Of a stretch of DNA of 64,000 nucleotides, positions 23,590 to 34,110 are shown piece after piece (positions within the stretch are counted from its first letter, which is position 1; each line of letters begins with the position of its first letter). The notes under the pieces were generated by a model. The model saw nothing but the letters and a program-made list of their open reading frames with translations. It did no database searches and was not told the DNA's origin. The position numbers and the translations under genes are program-made. The stretch is from Kalaharituber pfeilii (Eukaryota > Ascomycota > Pezizomycetes > Pezizales > Pezizaceae): contig WHUZ01000016.1 in assembly GCA_015179045.1 (NCBI GenBank), positions 124,001 to 188,000 of the forward strand, read 5' to 3'.

Positions 23590-26500
23590 TCATGTGCTCT
23601 GCGGCTCTCCGTCTAATCTAGCGCCGACTAGAGACTGTTCGCCAGCGCAGGAAACGAATCGATCCAGCAAGATTGAGACGATGTGCTTATGCCCCTGGAG
23701 TGCAGCCGCATCCAGGGCAGTTCCATACTTACCACCCACAATCTGGACATCAGATCCTCGATTCAGCAGGAGGGTGACAATTTCCTTCCGTCCCCGGTAT
23801 GCCGCTGCACACAGTGCAGTCCCATACTCGCCGCCCACCATGTTGCCATCAGCTCCTCGATCTAGAAGGAGTGAGACGACTTGTTTATGTCCCCGATACG
23901 CCGCAGCACATAGCGCAGTTCCATACTCGCCACCCACAACGTTGACATTAGCACCTCCATGTAGCAGCAGTGTGACAATTTGCTTACGTCCCCGATATGC
24001 AGCTGCACATAGAGCAGTTCCAAACTTGCCGCCCACAACGTTGACATCAGCACCTCGGGCCAGCAGGAGTGTGACAAGTTCCTTACGACTCCGACAGGTA
24101 GCTGCACATAGCGGGGTTCCATACTCGCCGCCCAACAAGTTTAAATCAGCCCCTCGATCCAGCAGGAGTGCAGCAATCTCCTTGTCACCCCAATATGCAG
24201 CTGCGCTCAGTGCAGTCCCATACAGCCCACCGCCTACTAGGTTAATATCGGCCGCCCGATCCAACAGGAGCAAAACGATCTCCTTGTAACCCAAGCATGC
24301 AGCGGCACATAGCGCGGTTCCATACTCCCCACCCACAACGTTGGCATCAGCCCCTCGATCTAACAGGAGCGCAACTATTTCCCGGTTTGCATGATATGCA
24401 GCTGCACACAACGCAGTTCCATACTCGCCGCCCACCTTGTTAAGATCAACCCCTCGATCCAGCAGGAGTGAAACGATTTCCTTGTGACCCCAGTATGCAG
24501 CTGCACACAGTGCAGTCCCATACTCACCGCCCACAATGTTAACATCAGCACCTCGATCCAACATGAGTGAAACGATTTCCTTATGTCCTCCACATGCAGC
24601 TGCACATAGGGCATAACCGTACTCTGAGCCGTCGCCGCTAATCTGGTTTATATCAGCCCCTTGATCTAGCAGGAATGAGATAATTTGCCCATGTCCACGA
24701 TATGCAGCTGCACATAGCGCAGTTCCATACTCACCACCCCCCATGTTGACATCAGCGCCTCGATCTAGCAGGAGCGAGGTGATCTCCCGGTTTCCATTAT
24801 ATGCAGCTGCACATAGGGCAGTTCCATACTCGCCGCTGCCAACAATGTTGATATCAGCCCCTCGATCCAACAGGAGGGAGACGATTTCCTTTTGTTCCCA
24901 ACATGTAGCTGCACACAAGGCAGTTCCATACTCCGAGTCACTGCCACCCACAATGTTTACATCAGCCCCCCTGTCTAGCATTTGGTTGACTACCCATGCT
25001 TCCCCGCTCATAGAAGCCAAACAAAGTAAGGGTTCAGCGCTGGCGTTCAGCGCATCCATGTTGATGTCCTCCGAGGCCCATAAGCGGCTAATCAACTCTC
25101 CCAGACCGCCCATTGCTGCCGCAAAAATAGGTCGTAACGGCCTTGACTGGATTGAGGTCCAGATCCTTCTCAGATGATGCTGAGTCGAGTTATGTTCTCT
25201 TAACCACGCCACCCACTTCACGTAAGCTTCACTAGGGTGACTCAAAGAGCCCAAGAAGCTCTGTAGCAATTTGAGTTTCCGTGGGTACCTCAGAGTGGTT
25301 GGGGCTCTGTAGTTTAAGGGCGTAACGAGGGATTGATAGGACCGGCAATGCCTTAGCCAGTGAGCAGCAGAATAACTATACAGAGGACTTTCTACGTTCA
25401 CACTATTCCCCTTTGATGACCATTTGGCTGTGTGAGGATGCTGGAGTGTCCACAAACAGGCTACAGCAACAAGAAGCTGGGCATCCAAAACACCCCATCT
25501 AGAATGCTTTGTTTCTAGATATTCTTGCACGGACAAGTGCGCAAATCGAATAACATGCAGAGAAGTGTCTAAAACAAGTAGTCCCCTGCAAAAGCTGAGC
25601 AGAAGGTCAACGTCAACCTCTTGACCTATATCCTCTGTGTCTTCTGTAGATTGATTCGTGAGCACCTGCATCAGGTCGCACTTCACAGCCTCACAAAATT
25701 CACCGGGACTCAAAGGTCTGCAGGAAACCAGCACCCACTTCAGAGCACAGTCTGCGAGAGTAGGGGCACTTCCTGGTTGCGATACTATCGAAGCCATGAT
25801 TTCATGATATACCTCCGTTAAATCTTTGGGTAGCTTTCCCAAACGTCCTCGAACGTCGTGAGCAAAATGAAGGTTACAGAGCTGTTGTAGTTGATAATCA
25901 ACCCAAAGAAACCTATTGCATTCGTAAGTACCTGTGCGTAAGTGAGACCTGTATTTACTGTCCTCGCGCACTGGGCCGTAATTGAAAACACACAGGTTTG
26001 GAGAGAAGATAGATAGATAGCTCACATTCCATTGGCATCCCTCAGGAGTACCTTCTTGATCTCTTCTTTCAAGTTTGAAGAGATCTTCCCACGGAGCAGT
26101 GTCTGTGCCTTAATTCTGGTTTCCAACTCACTTTCAACATAATTTTTAATATCTTCGGCATTATCGCGTGCCTCAATGGGTGCGTGAGGAACATTCTGCA
26201 TACGTAGGCGTCTCTCAATATCTAGGCTATGGCGACTAGATATGAACACTTTGACAGACATCTTGCATTTTTGAATGATTGTGCAGAATGCGTCGAGAAT
26301 TGAATCGATGGTGTTTTGGGGACATTCATCGAGAGCATCTAAGACGATAACAGGGTTTCGGTAGAAGTCGAGCAATTGGGTGAGAAGGTCGATGGTTGCA
26401 TCAAATGGAAGATGCTTCCTCGCAAAAGGGTCTTTATATTCCTTCTCATAGGCTTCCTGTGCAAGCGTCCAGATTCCTTCGCTGTCAGGACATGCCAGCT

Positions 26501-28486
26501 GTTTAACAAGTGAAAGTAAAATTTGCTGAACATCCCGGCGAATATCTTCATCTCTCTTACAATAGAAGAATGAGACCTTGTTCCCTATCTGCTGCAGATG
26601 ATCAATGGTGGCAGAGCTGCAAAACGAAAGCCATGTCTTGTTAGCCACCTTCTTCACGAATACACGTCTGTGATACGCACATGAGCTTCGTCTTTCCAGC
26701 GCCGGCTGACCGATGTTAATCAGCAAGTTAGTGATTCTCCAATGCAGATAATAGCAAGGTCCACCCACGTATTCCTCGCAGCCATAACATTTCCGACCGC
26801 TTTGAATACAGCCAGCTCTGAAATTCTTGCCTTCTGAAAAGCCATTGTCCAGTAGTCTCTACGCGGCCTTCTTGTGCACGGTCATGATGGCTTCGATATG
26901 GGACCTCAGAAAACCATTGGAGAATCTTGATCCTTTCCATGTCTAGCAGCGCAAACGATTATTCCACATCCATGCACAGGTTACATTTGTTAGCTGAAAT
27001 ACCTTCAATCCTTTTGTACATCTTAGCAATAGTTGTGTCTAGTCGGTCTATGACAGGTTCAAAGCTTCCCAGAAGCAACTTGAGATCGTTGAATCCCTCT
27101 GGAAAAAACAACGATTAGTGTTTATATAGCACGTCTACTGGGACTGCTCCATACCTTTATGGACGTGTCTTGACTTTTCTTGATCTGTGTTCCAGTGGTA
27201 CCGCTAAATTAGCTACGCGCATTACAAAAGTTTAATTGGGGGCAATCTTACAGCAACGTTCCACTACACCAGCTGCTGCATTCACGAAGGATTCCGGTCT
27301 ATCCAGTGCCTGGAGTGCTTCTTGAATAGCGCCCGGGCGTGCTATACTTTCCAGCATATGCCTCGCTGGCAGTTGCATCATGATTAGCAGTCGTCTAAAC
27401 TTGGTTGGATTCAATACATGCCTGCATTACTCGTGAAGTGTTGTATAAGAAGACTGAGGAGGCTCAGTATTGCTGCATATAATCTTTCAAGAGCTTCGTG
27501 AAGCTCAACCTTTGCTCTCCTGGCAAAGATAGGTTCTTCCTCAGTCCTAAGATATAACTGCTCATATATGGTACCTCGGCTAATGAGCATAGTAACACGT
27601 TCCATTGCGACTACTGCTGCTTCCATCGACTCTTGCGTATCAACAATGACCTGGTGGACCGATATATGTTAGCACCATGGGACAGGCTGTCTCAATTCAC
27701 CACATACAATAGGTGGGCTCTCCCCATAGCAGGAAAGGAAAGGCGGTACTAAAATTGGCTAACCTGCAAGATAAATCTCACTCCCGCCCATGGCAATGCA
27801 GCATGGACGGGATCGTATTGCATAACTATATCCCCAATGTTCTTGAACTTCTCTATCCAGTGGACTATTGCTTGTGCCTGTTTGCCCACATCTATTTCGA
27901 CACTCCCAATGCTGAATTTCCCTCTTTTCACTTCTGCTTTTTGTTGTGCCTGCTTTGCAATACTCAGGATTTGATTCAAGAATGTGGCTTGACCGGATTC
28001 TGCACTGCTATGTATTCCCCATTCTTCCAGGACTTTTTTGTTTTGCACAGGTAGCCTTGCAAGCGCCTTGATCCACAAATTAACAGAAATTTCGTTTTGC
28101 TGGTGTTTGGCTGGCTCTGTGGCAGAGTTCATGTGGCAAGCCTCGTAGAGGGCGGAATGCTTCTCCTGTTGCGCATCGGGAAGAAGGAAGTTAATCTCAA
28201 TATCTTCCTCCTGGCGTTTTCTGTGCGGTGGTGTTGGCGTTTCGGCATTCTGCTGTTCCGCAGGATCAATGACTTTCAGCCTGGACTGCTCTTCTTCACC
28301 CACTTTCGGATATCGAAGGCTCTGACATACCTGTTGGTCAAGGGCAGGGGTACAGAGGACGGCAGGGATGCGGCTTTGGGAGCGACTTCGGAAGCGGCTG
28401 CCTAGCCCGAATGGCTTTAGGAATATATCCCTTTTCCTTGGTTCGACCATGTATGATTGTTTATTACTTTCTTTCCTTCCGAACAT
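23590..28486 (-). CDS. NACHT_N-NACHT-ankyrin NLR protein (nine exons, 1431 aa)
   Basis: Exons on the minus strand: 28486-27764, 27650-27431, 27365-27252, 27184-27155, 27098-27003, 26942-26769, 26705-26681, 26616-26026 and 25912-23590. All introns are GT-AG and every junction keeps phase, giving 4296 nt to the stop. Residues 1 to about 430 match the N-terminal domain found before fungal NACHT NTPases (IGDIVMQYDPVHAALPWAGV, then HHDRAQEGRVETTGQWL). The P-loop GIPGAGKT (about 450) is split by an intron. Walker B is VIVLDALDEC. FLWVDYQLQQLC starts the helical half. About 14 ankyrin repeats of 33-36 residues fill residues 930-1410, most nearly identical (YGTALCAAAYRGHKEIVSLL pattern). Fungal NLRs of this type are thought to sense non-self or damage, with repeats recognising the target and NACHT driving oligomerisation. 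The N-terminal executor role here is inferred. No break is visible. Confidence 0.9.
23620..25110 (-). repeat. Near-identical ankyrin repeat array (about 14 units)
   Basis: Roughly 99-108-bp units encode GTALCAAAYxGHKEIVSLLLDRGADVNxVGGEY. Nine or more units differ mainly at the two positions after AAA/AAC and in the H/N/R before KE. The 5'-most unit (RPIFAAAMGGLGELISRLWA) and the 3'-most (KYGTALDAAALQGHKHIVSI) are the most divergent. High unit identity implies recent duplication or gene conversion. Confidence 0.85.
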
Positions 28487-28501
28487 AGTTATTAATTGCA
28501 A

Positions 28502-28727
28502 GATTGCAGGTGTGCTTTGTATGTGATGTTTCTGTGAAATATTAGCTGTAAGTAAGTTGTTTATCGGGTAGCAACCATCATATGGGCATTTCTCCTGGGC
28601 TGTCGATTGGGATGTTGGGGATGATAGAGCCTCAGCTATGTCGCCCCCACGCAGGGCTGATCAGAAATGCCACTGTCCGATAGGTTAATTGCAACTCTTT
28701 AGTGCACACCCAATAAATATCAACGAA
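28502..28727. other. NLR gene promoter region
   Basis: Sequence upstream of the NLR start codon (ATG at 28486, minus strand). I see no repeat before the TA-flanked element at 28730. Confidence 0.35.
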
Positions 28728-28966
28728 TAGCGGTGGTCATCAATTATCTAAAGTAAAGTAAATGGAACACTTGTACATTTCACATCCCTGTACGTCTAGC
28801 CATTTTTGGCCGGCAATTGATGACCGGTCCAAAATGAAAAAAAGCTAAAGCTTGTACTCTGTAATTGTAGTCTCATTCACCCCTACCCCGCATATCAACA
28901 CAACTACAGATTCGTATAAGCCAAAAAGCGTCAATACAGAAGAAAATAGATGCTGAAATCGATGCT

Positions 28967-29215
28967 TTGATGACAGCAATGGAGTATGATTTAGATTCGG
29001 AGTTTGACTCAGAATATAGTTCAGAGGAAGAAGAGGAGGACTTAGAGGAGCTTCAGGAGCTAGTAGATAGGAGTGATCATATTGCACCTAATCGATATCT
29101 CAACCATGGCAAAAACTCTGCTAGAAGGCAAGACTTAAATATTCTATCAAAATTGATTAATTAATATCCAGATCCAGCATTTCTTGCTATTTTTCGGATG
29201 CAAAGAGCCTCCTTT
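28967..29215 (+). pseudogene. PIF/Harbinger-like transposase N-terminal relic
   Basis: MEYDLDSEFDSEYSSEEEEE, then RYLNHG..ARRQDLNILSKLIN, a stop at 29162-29164, then YPDPAFLAIFRMQRASFW. The RYL and FRM.R.SFW words resemble the region before the DDE_4 domain of fungal PIF/Harbinger transposases. No catalytic part follows. A TA rather than 3-bp target duplication sits oddly with that family, so the assignment is tentative. Confidence 0.4.
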
Positions 29216-29217
29216 TG

Positions 29218-29250
29218 GTGCGGTGCGGTGCGGTGTGGTGTGGGGTTGCG
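29218..29250. repeat. GGTGC/GTGTG simple repeat
   Basis: Short TGCGG/TGTGG run inside the 28730-29455 element. Confidence 0.7.
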
Positions 29251-29732
29251 GGTTCGTAGCAAATCTAAAGTAAAGTAAATGTTTTTCGAAAAGTAACAGG
29301 ACTATTTTGTGCTGTAGATTTTTCAGAAATGTACTGTGATAGTGTACCTTACTGTACATTTCAGGGCGGAACATAGCCAATAGGCATCGTTGCCAAGACG
29401 CGAAAAATGTACAAATGTTCCTTATACTTTACTTTAGATAATTGATGACCACCGCTAATGATTCAATTGCATCTGCTTCGCTGGTAGTCTGTAGGTGGGG
29501 TTATGCCGAAAAGGAACTCCATCTCGTATCAGCGCAGAACTGTAACTCCGGATTTGAACTGCATGAAACATAGCTGCCTCACCATTCATGCTCGACGGCT
29601 TGGCTTCCCTTTGTAGAAGAGACTGCAGGGCTAAGGCTCCTTGCAAATTCAGCTCCTCTTACTCATGACGCCGAACTCTGCTTCTGACTGGCACACCTTA
29701 CAGATTTTCTAGTTTATTGCAGTACATCACTA

Positions 29733-30522
29733 CAGTCAGACCTTGCTATAACGAACCCCGCTATAGCGAAAACCTTGCTATTACGAACGCACTGCCCTCG
29801 GCGATTTCCCTCTCCACCTATTCTGCCCTTGCTATAACGAAATCCCACGAAATAACGAAACGAAAAAAAATTTAGGGGAAGTTATTTCTGTCTACATACA
29901 AATTGTTCTTGCTATAACGAAAAGTGGCAAATAAAATCTATAGAAACCCCCCTGGCGACCCACTAAGCTACTCTTATATCCTTTTTTTTTTTTTCTAAAA
30001 TCACATAACCCCGCTTACAGCGCCAAGCCATGGCAGGGTCACTCTTATATCCTTGCCTGCGACGAATAGCAAAGCCTAAATGTTTATAAGAATTTTATAC
30101 TATTAAGACAATGACATTCATAAAATGCCTATGAAACTCATTCAAGATCTCTTTTAGATGTTTCAGCTCTTATCTTTCTTGCATAGATAATCTGATGCTT
30201 CTCAAATTTACTTCCTGCTCACTACTTGTTAGTAGTTGTTGACATCTTGACTGTTCTCATTACTGAGTGCTTGTCGGGAAGGCAGTCCGTTACAGATTTC
30301 TATTAGTTCAAGATTCACTTATGCTTTATTTTATAGTCTCGAATATTTCTTGATTTGGTTATTTCCTATGCTAGTAAGTCAATATGAAATGTGCTGCAAT
30401 AGCTGTTGAGGAGTTTAAACTCAGCTGCCAAGGCTGCATGACTAATTTTCTATAACGAAAACCGTGCTATAACGAAAAGAAAGGGCCAAATTTTACGTGT
30501 TTGTTATAGCAAGGTCTGACTG
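29733..30522. mobile_element. pogo-type MITE, 790 bp, with TATAACGAA subterminal repeats
   Basis: The ends read CAGTCAGACCTTGCTATAAC inward (20 bp identical), with TA at 29731-29732 and 30523-30524. Multiple copies of GCTATAACGAAA lie just inside both ends, the usual pogo/Tigger-like subterminal arrangement that resembles transposase binding sites. There is no transposase. A LINE tail B insertion interrupts it. Confidence 0.9.
29984..30040 (-). mobile_element. LINE tail B insertion inside the MITE, minus
   Basis: Poly(T), TCACATAACCCCGCTTACAG, GCCATGGCAGGG. A perfect 14-bp TSD, ACTCTTATATCCTT, at 29970-29983 and 30041-30054. It post-dates the MITE. Confidence 0.92.
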
Positions 30523-30606
30523 TAGCTGAAGCACCAGTTGATCTGATCTATTCCCTACCCAATTGATGGAGCGTCTGGTCTGTGCATGTGGCTGTGAGGG
30601 GTTTTT

Positions 30607-30662
30607 TTCTTTCCTTTTTCTTCTGTCACGTAGCTCCGCAATGCAGGCTCCAGGCCATCGCA
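30607..30662 (-). mobile_element. Worn LINE tail B copy, minus
   Basis: T-rich run, then TGTCACGTAGCTCCGCAATG, then CAGGCCATCGCAGGGT. Similar to reverse-complement tail B but diverged, and without a clear TSD. Confidence 0.6.
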
Positions 30663-31794
30663 GGGTGCACGCGATTGGTTATTCGATGTGCCCATGTTAA
30701 CGTTGCACTTCGCTCCATTAGAGGACTTAAGCTGTGAAAATCTCAAATACATCTCCAAGTCGGCGGTGAATTGGCGTGATGCAATTTGTCCTGACTCAAA
30801 AAACCTCTGCAGCGTAAAATTCAGTTAAGGCCAGCGATATCGTTTGTGCATACAGCAGGATCTCTGTAGCCAACTGTCGATGCCAAGCACAGCATGTGAT
30901 TTCCGAGCATCCCACAAATGATACTAGTATGCTGTGCTTGTGCAGGAGCGGAACTGCATATCTACAGCACCTATACTTCCACATCGGGCTCCCATTAGAC
31001 TCTGTGGTAAACTACAGATTACGAGCTAGATTGCAGTGGGATACAGTTGATCAATTCCAACAGAATAACCCCAAATATGCGTCCCAAAACGGCCCTATTT
31101 ATGCAGCAGAATTTAGGAAGTACCTTCATACCCAACTAAACAATCCTTGGTGCGGAATGAGGTTGCGCCGAGCAGCGGATTCAGGCGGTAAAGAGGATAT
31201 AATCGGCATAGGAAATAGAAGACCATAGAATTATAAAACGTCAGTCTGCATCATAGCCCACAGCTCAGGTTGCATATGTTCAGCACACCCAACCACTGTG
31301 CATGATGTTTCACTTCAGCGCTGCATATTCTCCAACAGACTCCGCCGTCACTGTGTTGAGAGCAGCGAGTGCGCAGAAATGTCGGGTCAAAAACTACCTG
31401 GGGACAAATGCCCTCGTTAGTAAGAGTCTCGTAAGGAAGACTATACTGCAGCTGAGTAACTCATATACACTGTCCCAACTGTCGAGTAAGGCATCCTACA
31501 GAGATATTGTGCACATTTCGGTAACAACAAAAATGACGTCCCAAGATTCAGAGACTTATTCAGATGAGTTCAAACTATATACAACGCACTGTCGCGTACC
31601 AATTAGTGACCGAGCACCTATGAGTGACCGATCTCTTGGCACGCCTCCTACAACTTCCACATGCAATATCTTCGGCTTCAGGCATGCTAGCAACAGGAGG
31701 TAAATTGCAGAATATAGCAGGTACATCTGACAAGGCAGGAAATGTTTGATGGCTACACTATATGTACACCTGTTTTAATTCAATAATATACAGA
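30663..31794. other. Unassigned region
   Basis: Open frames at 30896-31228 and 31302-31703 show no recognisable domain, and I do not call them genes. GAGTGACCGA and AGTGACCGAG duplicates lie around 31598-31630. Confidence 0.3.
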
Positions 31795-32345
31795 GAGTAT
31801 AGAATTCAATCTCTTTCTTATATAGTAAAGAATAATATATATTAAATACTAAATTACTATTTTCAAATATAACTCTTTATAATTTTAAATAACTATAAAA
31901 AATAAGTAAATTACTTAAATATTAATAAAATAAAGTTAGTATAAATTTTTATAGCTTTAAAAGCAGTTACTAAGAATTTAAAAGTACTAAAATAACTAAA
32001 ACTACTAATATATTTAATTATATATTTAATATATTTTACTATAGCTTATATACTACTTTATAAGTAGTATTTTTTAAACTTTTAATATAATTAATAATAT
32101 TTTATATAAGATTTATATATTAAAGTAGTAAATATATATAAACTAGTTCTTTAACTTACTATTATAAATTTATACTAATTATTATAATCTTAATAGCAAA
32201 ATATTATTACTTGCTATAAATATTTAAATATATTAGTATTATAAGTATTTTAAGTAATTTTATTATTTTTAATAATAATAAGCAATATTTTTAGTTTCTT
32301 ATATAATTTCTTTTAATAAACTATTTCAATGCTATTATCATAACC
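31795..32345. other. AT-only island, about 550 bp
   Basis: Almost pure A/T with isolated G/C (short TTATATATTAA, AAATAACTAAAAC words) and no gene. It ends abruptly next to a GC-rich GGCGGTGGCGG tract, with a 35-bp LINE-tail insertion at the boundary. Confidence 0.8.
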
Positions 32346-32360
32346 AAAAAAAGGGTTGCT

Positions 32361-32395
32361 TTTTTTTTTTTTTTTATTTCATTACTCGCATACCG
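32361..32395 (-). mobile_element. 35-bp LINE tail A micro-insertion
   Basis: Only T15 plus ATTTCATTACTCGCATACCG, that is about the last 20 nt of tail A and its poly(A). It is framed by a perfect 15-bp TSD AAAAAAAGGGTTGCT at 32346-32360 and 32396-32410. It is the shortest insertion in the window. Confidence 0.9.
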
Positions 32396-32424
32396 AAAAA
32401 AAGGGTTGCTGTAACGTCGACGGG

Positions 32425-33060
32425 GGTCTTGGGCGGAGGTCTTGCCAAGGGGTACGGTCAGCTTGGGTATCAGCGGCGGTGCGGCGGCTATGGGTCGAGG
32501 ACTACGGCGGCGGTGGCGGCGGCTGCGGCGGTTCAGCGGCTAGGGGTCACGGACTATGGTAATGGCAGCGGCGGAGGAGTATGAGAAACCAGGCGGGTCT
32601 ATTAATCAACAAGACAACGGACAAGGAGAAGAAGAGCTATCTACAGAGGCGGACCTGGGGCCCTTATATGCTTGGAAATTGACATAGAAAGGAATACAGG
32701 ACTATAACGATATGAGAAAGAGAATCCGAAATGCAAGAGTGGCAATAGTGATGCTAATATTGGAAGGCATATCAATGAGCTGTCAGAGGGCTAATCAACC
32801 GGACAGGGACGGCTTGTCAAGCCTTTCCGAGTCGGCTATTAGTAAGGTCTCACCTTCCGGCTTGGCACGTCGGCTCGGCTTGACTTGTCGGCTGCGGAAA
32901 AGGATGATATCGATGCGTGCGTAGGTGGGCTGCGTTGGGACGCACTCACTCAGCATCTGGATGCAACCCGCCTTTTGCATTGTGCACTGTGCCCTGACGC
33001 TAGATCTTACACCGTGTCGTATCCTGACGCCATGAGGGAATCTAGGGATTAATGATCATT
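32425..33060. other. GC-rich low-complexity tract and flank
   Basis: 32460-32570 is GGCGGTGGC-rich (Gly/Arg/Ala-rich in any frame). No supportable gene follows. Confidence 0.35.
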
Positions 33061-33112
33061 GCGTCCTGGTGCATTTAGGCATCCATAACGCAATGACGGC
33101 CCTTGACCTGCG

Positions 33113-33226
33113 CCCCGACGCAGGTAGTCAGCGTGGCCCTTTCACGGCCCCCACAATTCGTACATATCGCCTTCGGCATCACGCAGGTGGTCAGCGTGGA
33201 GCCCTTTCCACAATTCGTACATGTTA
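33113..33226. repeat. Imperfect direct duplication, about 50 bp
   Basis: ACGCAGGTAGTCAGCGTGG...CACAATTCGTACAT at about 33118-33167 is repeated as ACGCAGGTGGTCAGCGTGG...CACAATTCGTACAT at about 33181-33222. Confidence 0.75.
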
Positions 33227-33404
33227 CAGTCACTGGTCAAAATTACAAAAGGGCGACCATGCCTGAAGACGCCAATTTGAAAACTAGCAAGTTTAACTTT
33301 GAGTACGAGACTAACCCTTGAGATGCGTTTATCACATCTTTTATTTATTCATCGTTATCAGATACCCGGCTCGGAGATTGCGTGTATATTTGGTATTTTA
33401 TGGT

Positions 33405-33840
33405 TATATATTTTTTCAGGTCATATAATCCTACATACAGGCTAGCAGCCCATTGCATGGACCGAGTCAGGTTAGGCACTTAGCTATGCAATTTACGTAC
33501 ACATCCGACGGTTGCAATGTACCCAACGTACCCCTAGCCTTGCGGTTAACTTAAAATGGAGATTGACATACCATTCCTCGACCGGATTCCCCTCTACTCC
33601 TCCTGCTTCCCCTTCGTCCTCTAAACTCACCCAGAACTTCCAGTTGGCACGCCTCCCGTCCTTGTCCTTCTTCTTTGGCCTCTCCAGCTCCCGCATTGCA
33701 ACATTCAACATCACGTGCGTGGTTCATCCCCGCAAATCCATCTCCTCCACATGCAACTTCCTTTCGAAGTGCGCCACCAGGTAGTTCGTGTTCATATTTA
33801 TTATTGTTGGTCGCTGACTGAGTAATACCATAAGACAACT
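33405..33840 (-). mobile_element. LINE family B gag-end-plus-tail fragment, minus
   Basis: A worn reverse-complement tail B (TTTTTTCAGGTCATATAATC, then CATTGCATGG) is followed by the gag C-terminus on the minus strand (WKFWVSLEDEGEAGGVEGNP, then VEEWYVNLHF). The same peptide pattern recurs, more worn, at 37545-37758. No ORF2 lies between gag end and tail. Confidence 0.65.
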
Positions 33841-34108
33841 TCTGTTCGGAAGAAATGAGAGCGCTCTTCTATTTTGCATATCCATGTACGGAAATAGTCT
33901 TTGGAATGTGTAGTGGATATAAGCCGGTCATCTATATCACTCCGTCATTATGTTGTTTATGCAAATTTTATCAACCTCATGCTTCTCTGTCGTCAAGATA
34001 GGAGCTGGGTGGCTGTTTACTAACACCAGGGAAGTGCCATAAACCTCCATGCGGAGGTTCCGCATTATTGGGCGAATTCTGTAAATACAGCGGTACCATT
34101 TTCCGATA
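33841..34108. other. Flank of the pogo element
   Basis: No gene or repeat recognised. Confidence 0.3.
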
Positions 34109-34110
34109 TA

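Larger units (their letters stand above)
28730..29455. mobile_element. TA-flanked element, 726 bp, with a Harbinger-like N-terminal fragment
   Basis: The inverted ends begin GCGGTGGTCATCAATTATCT and match for about 26 bp with good similarity to 50 bp (GGAACAYTTGTACATTT). TA borders at 28728-28729 and 29456-29457. Inside, the plus strand encodes an acidic peptide and then YPDPAFLAIFRMQRASFW, interrupted by one stop. Confidence 0.8.

Noticed and set aside
27411..27626. Apparent frameshift in the NLR N-terminal domain
   Set aside because: A 65-nt intron (27430-27366: GTAATG donor, GCTAATC branch word, CCAG acceptor) restores frame and homology, so no lesion is needed.
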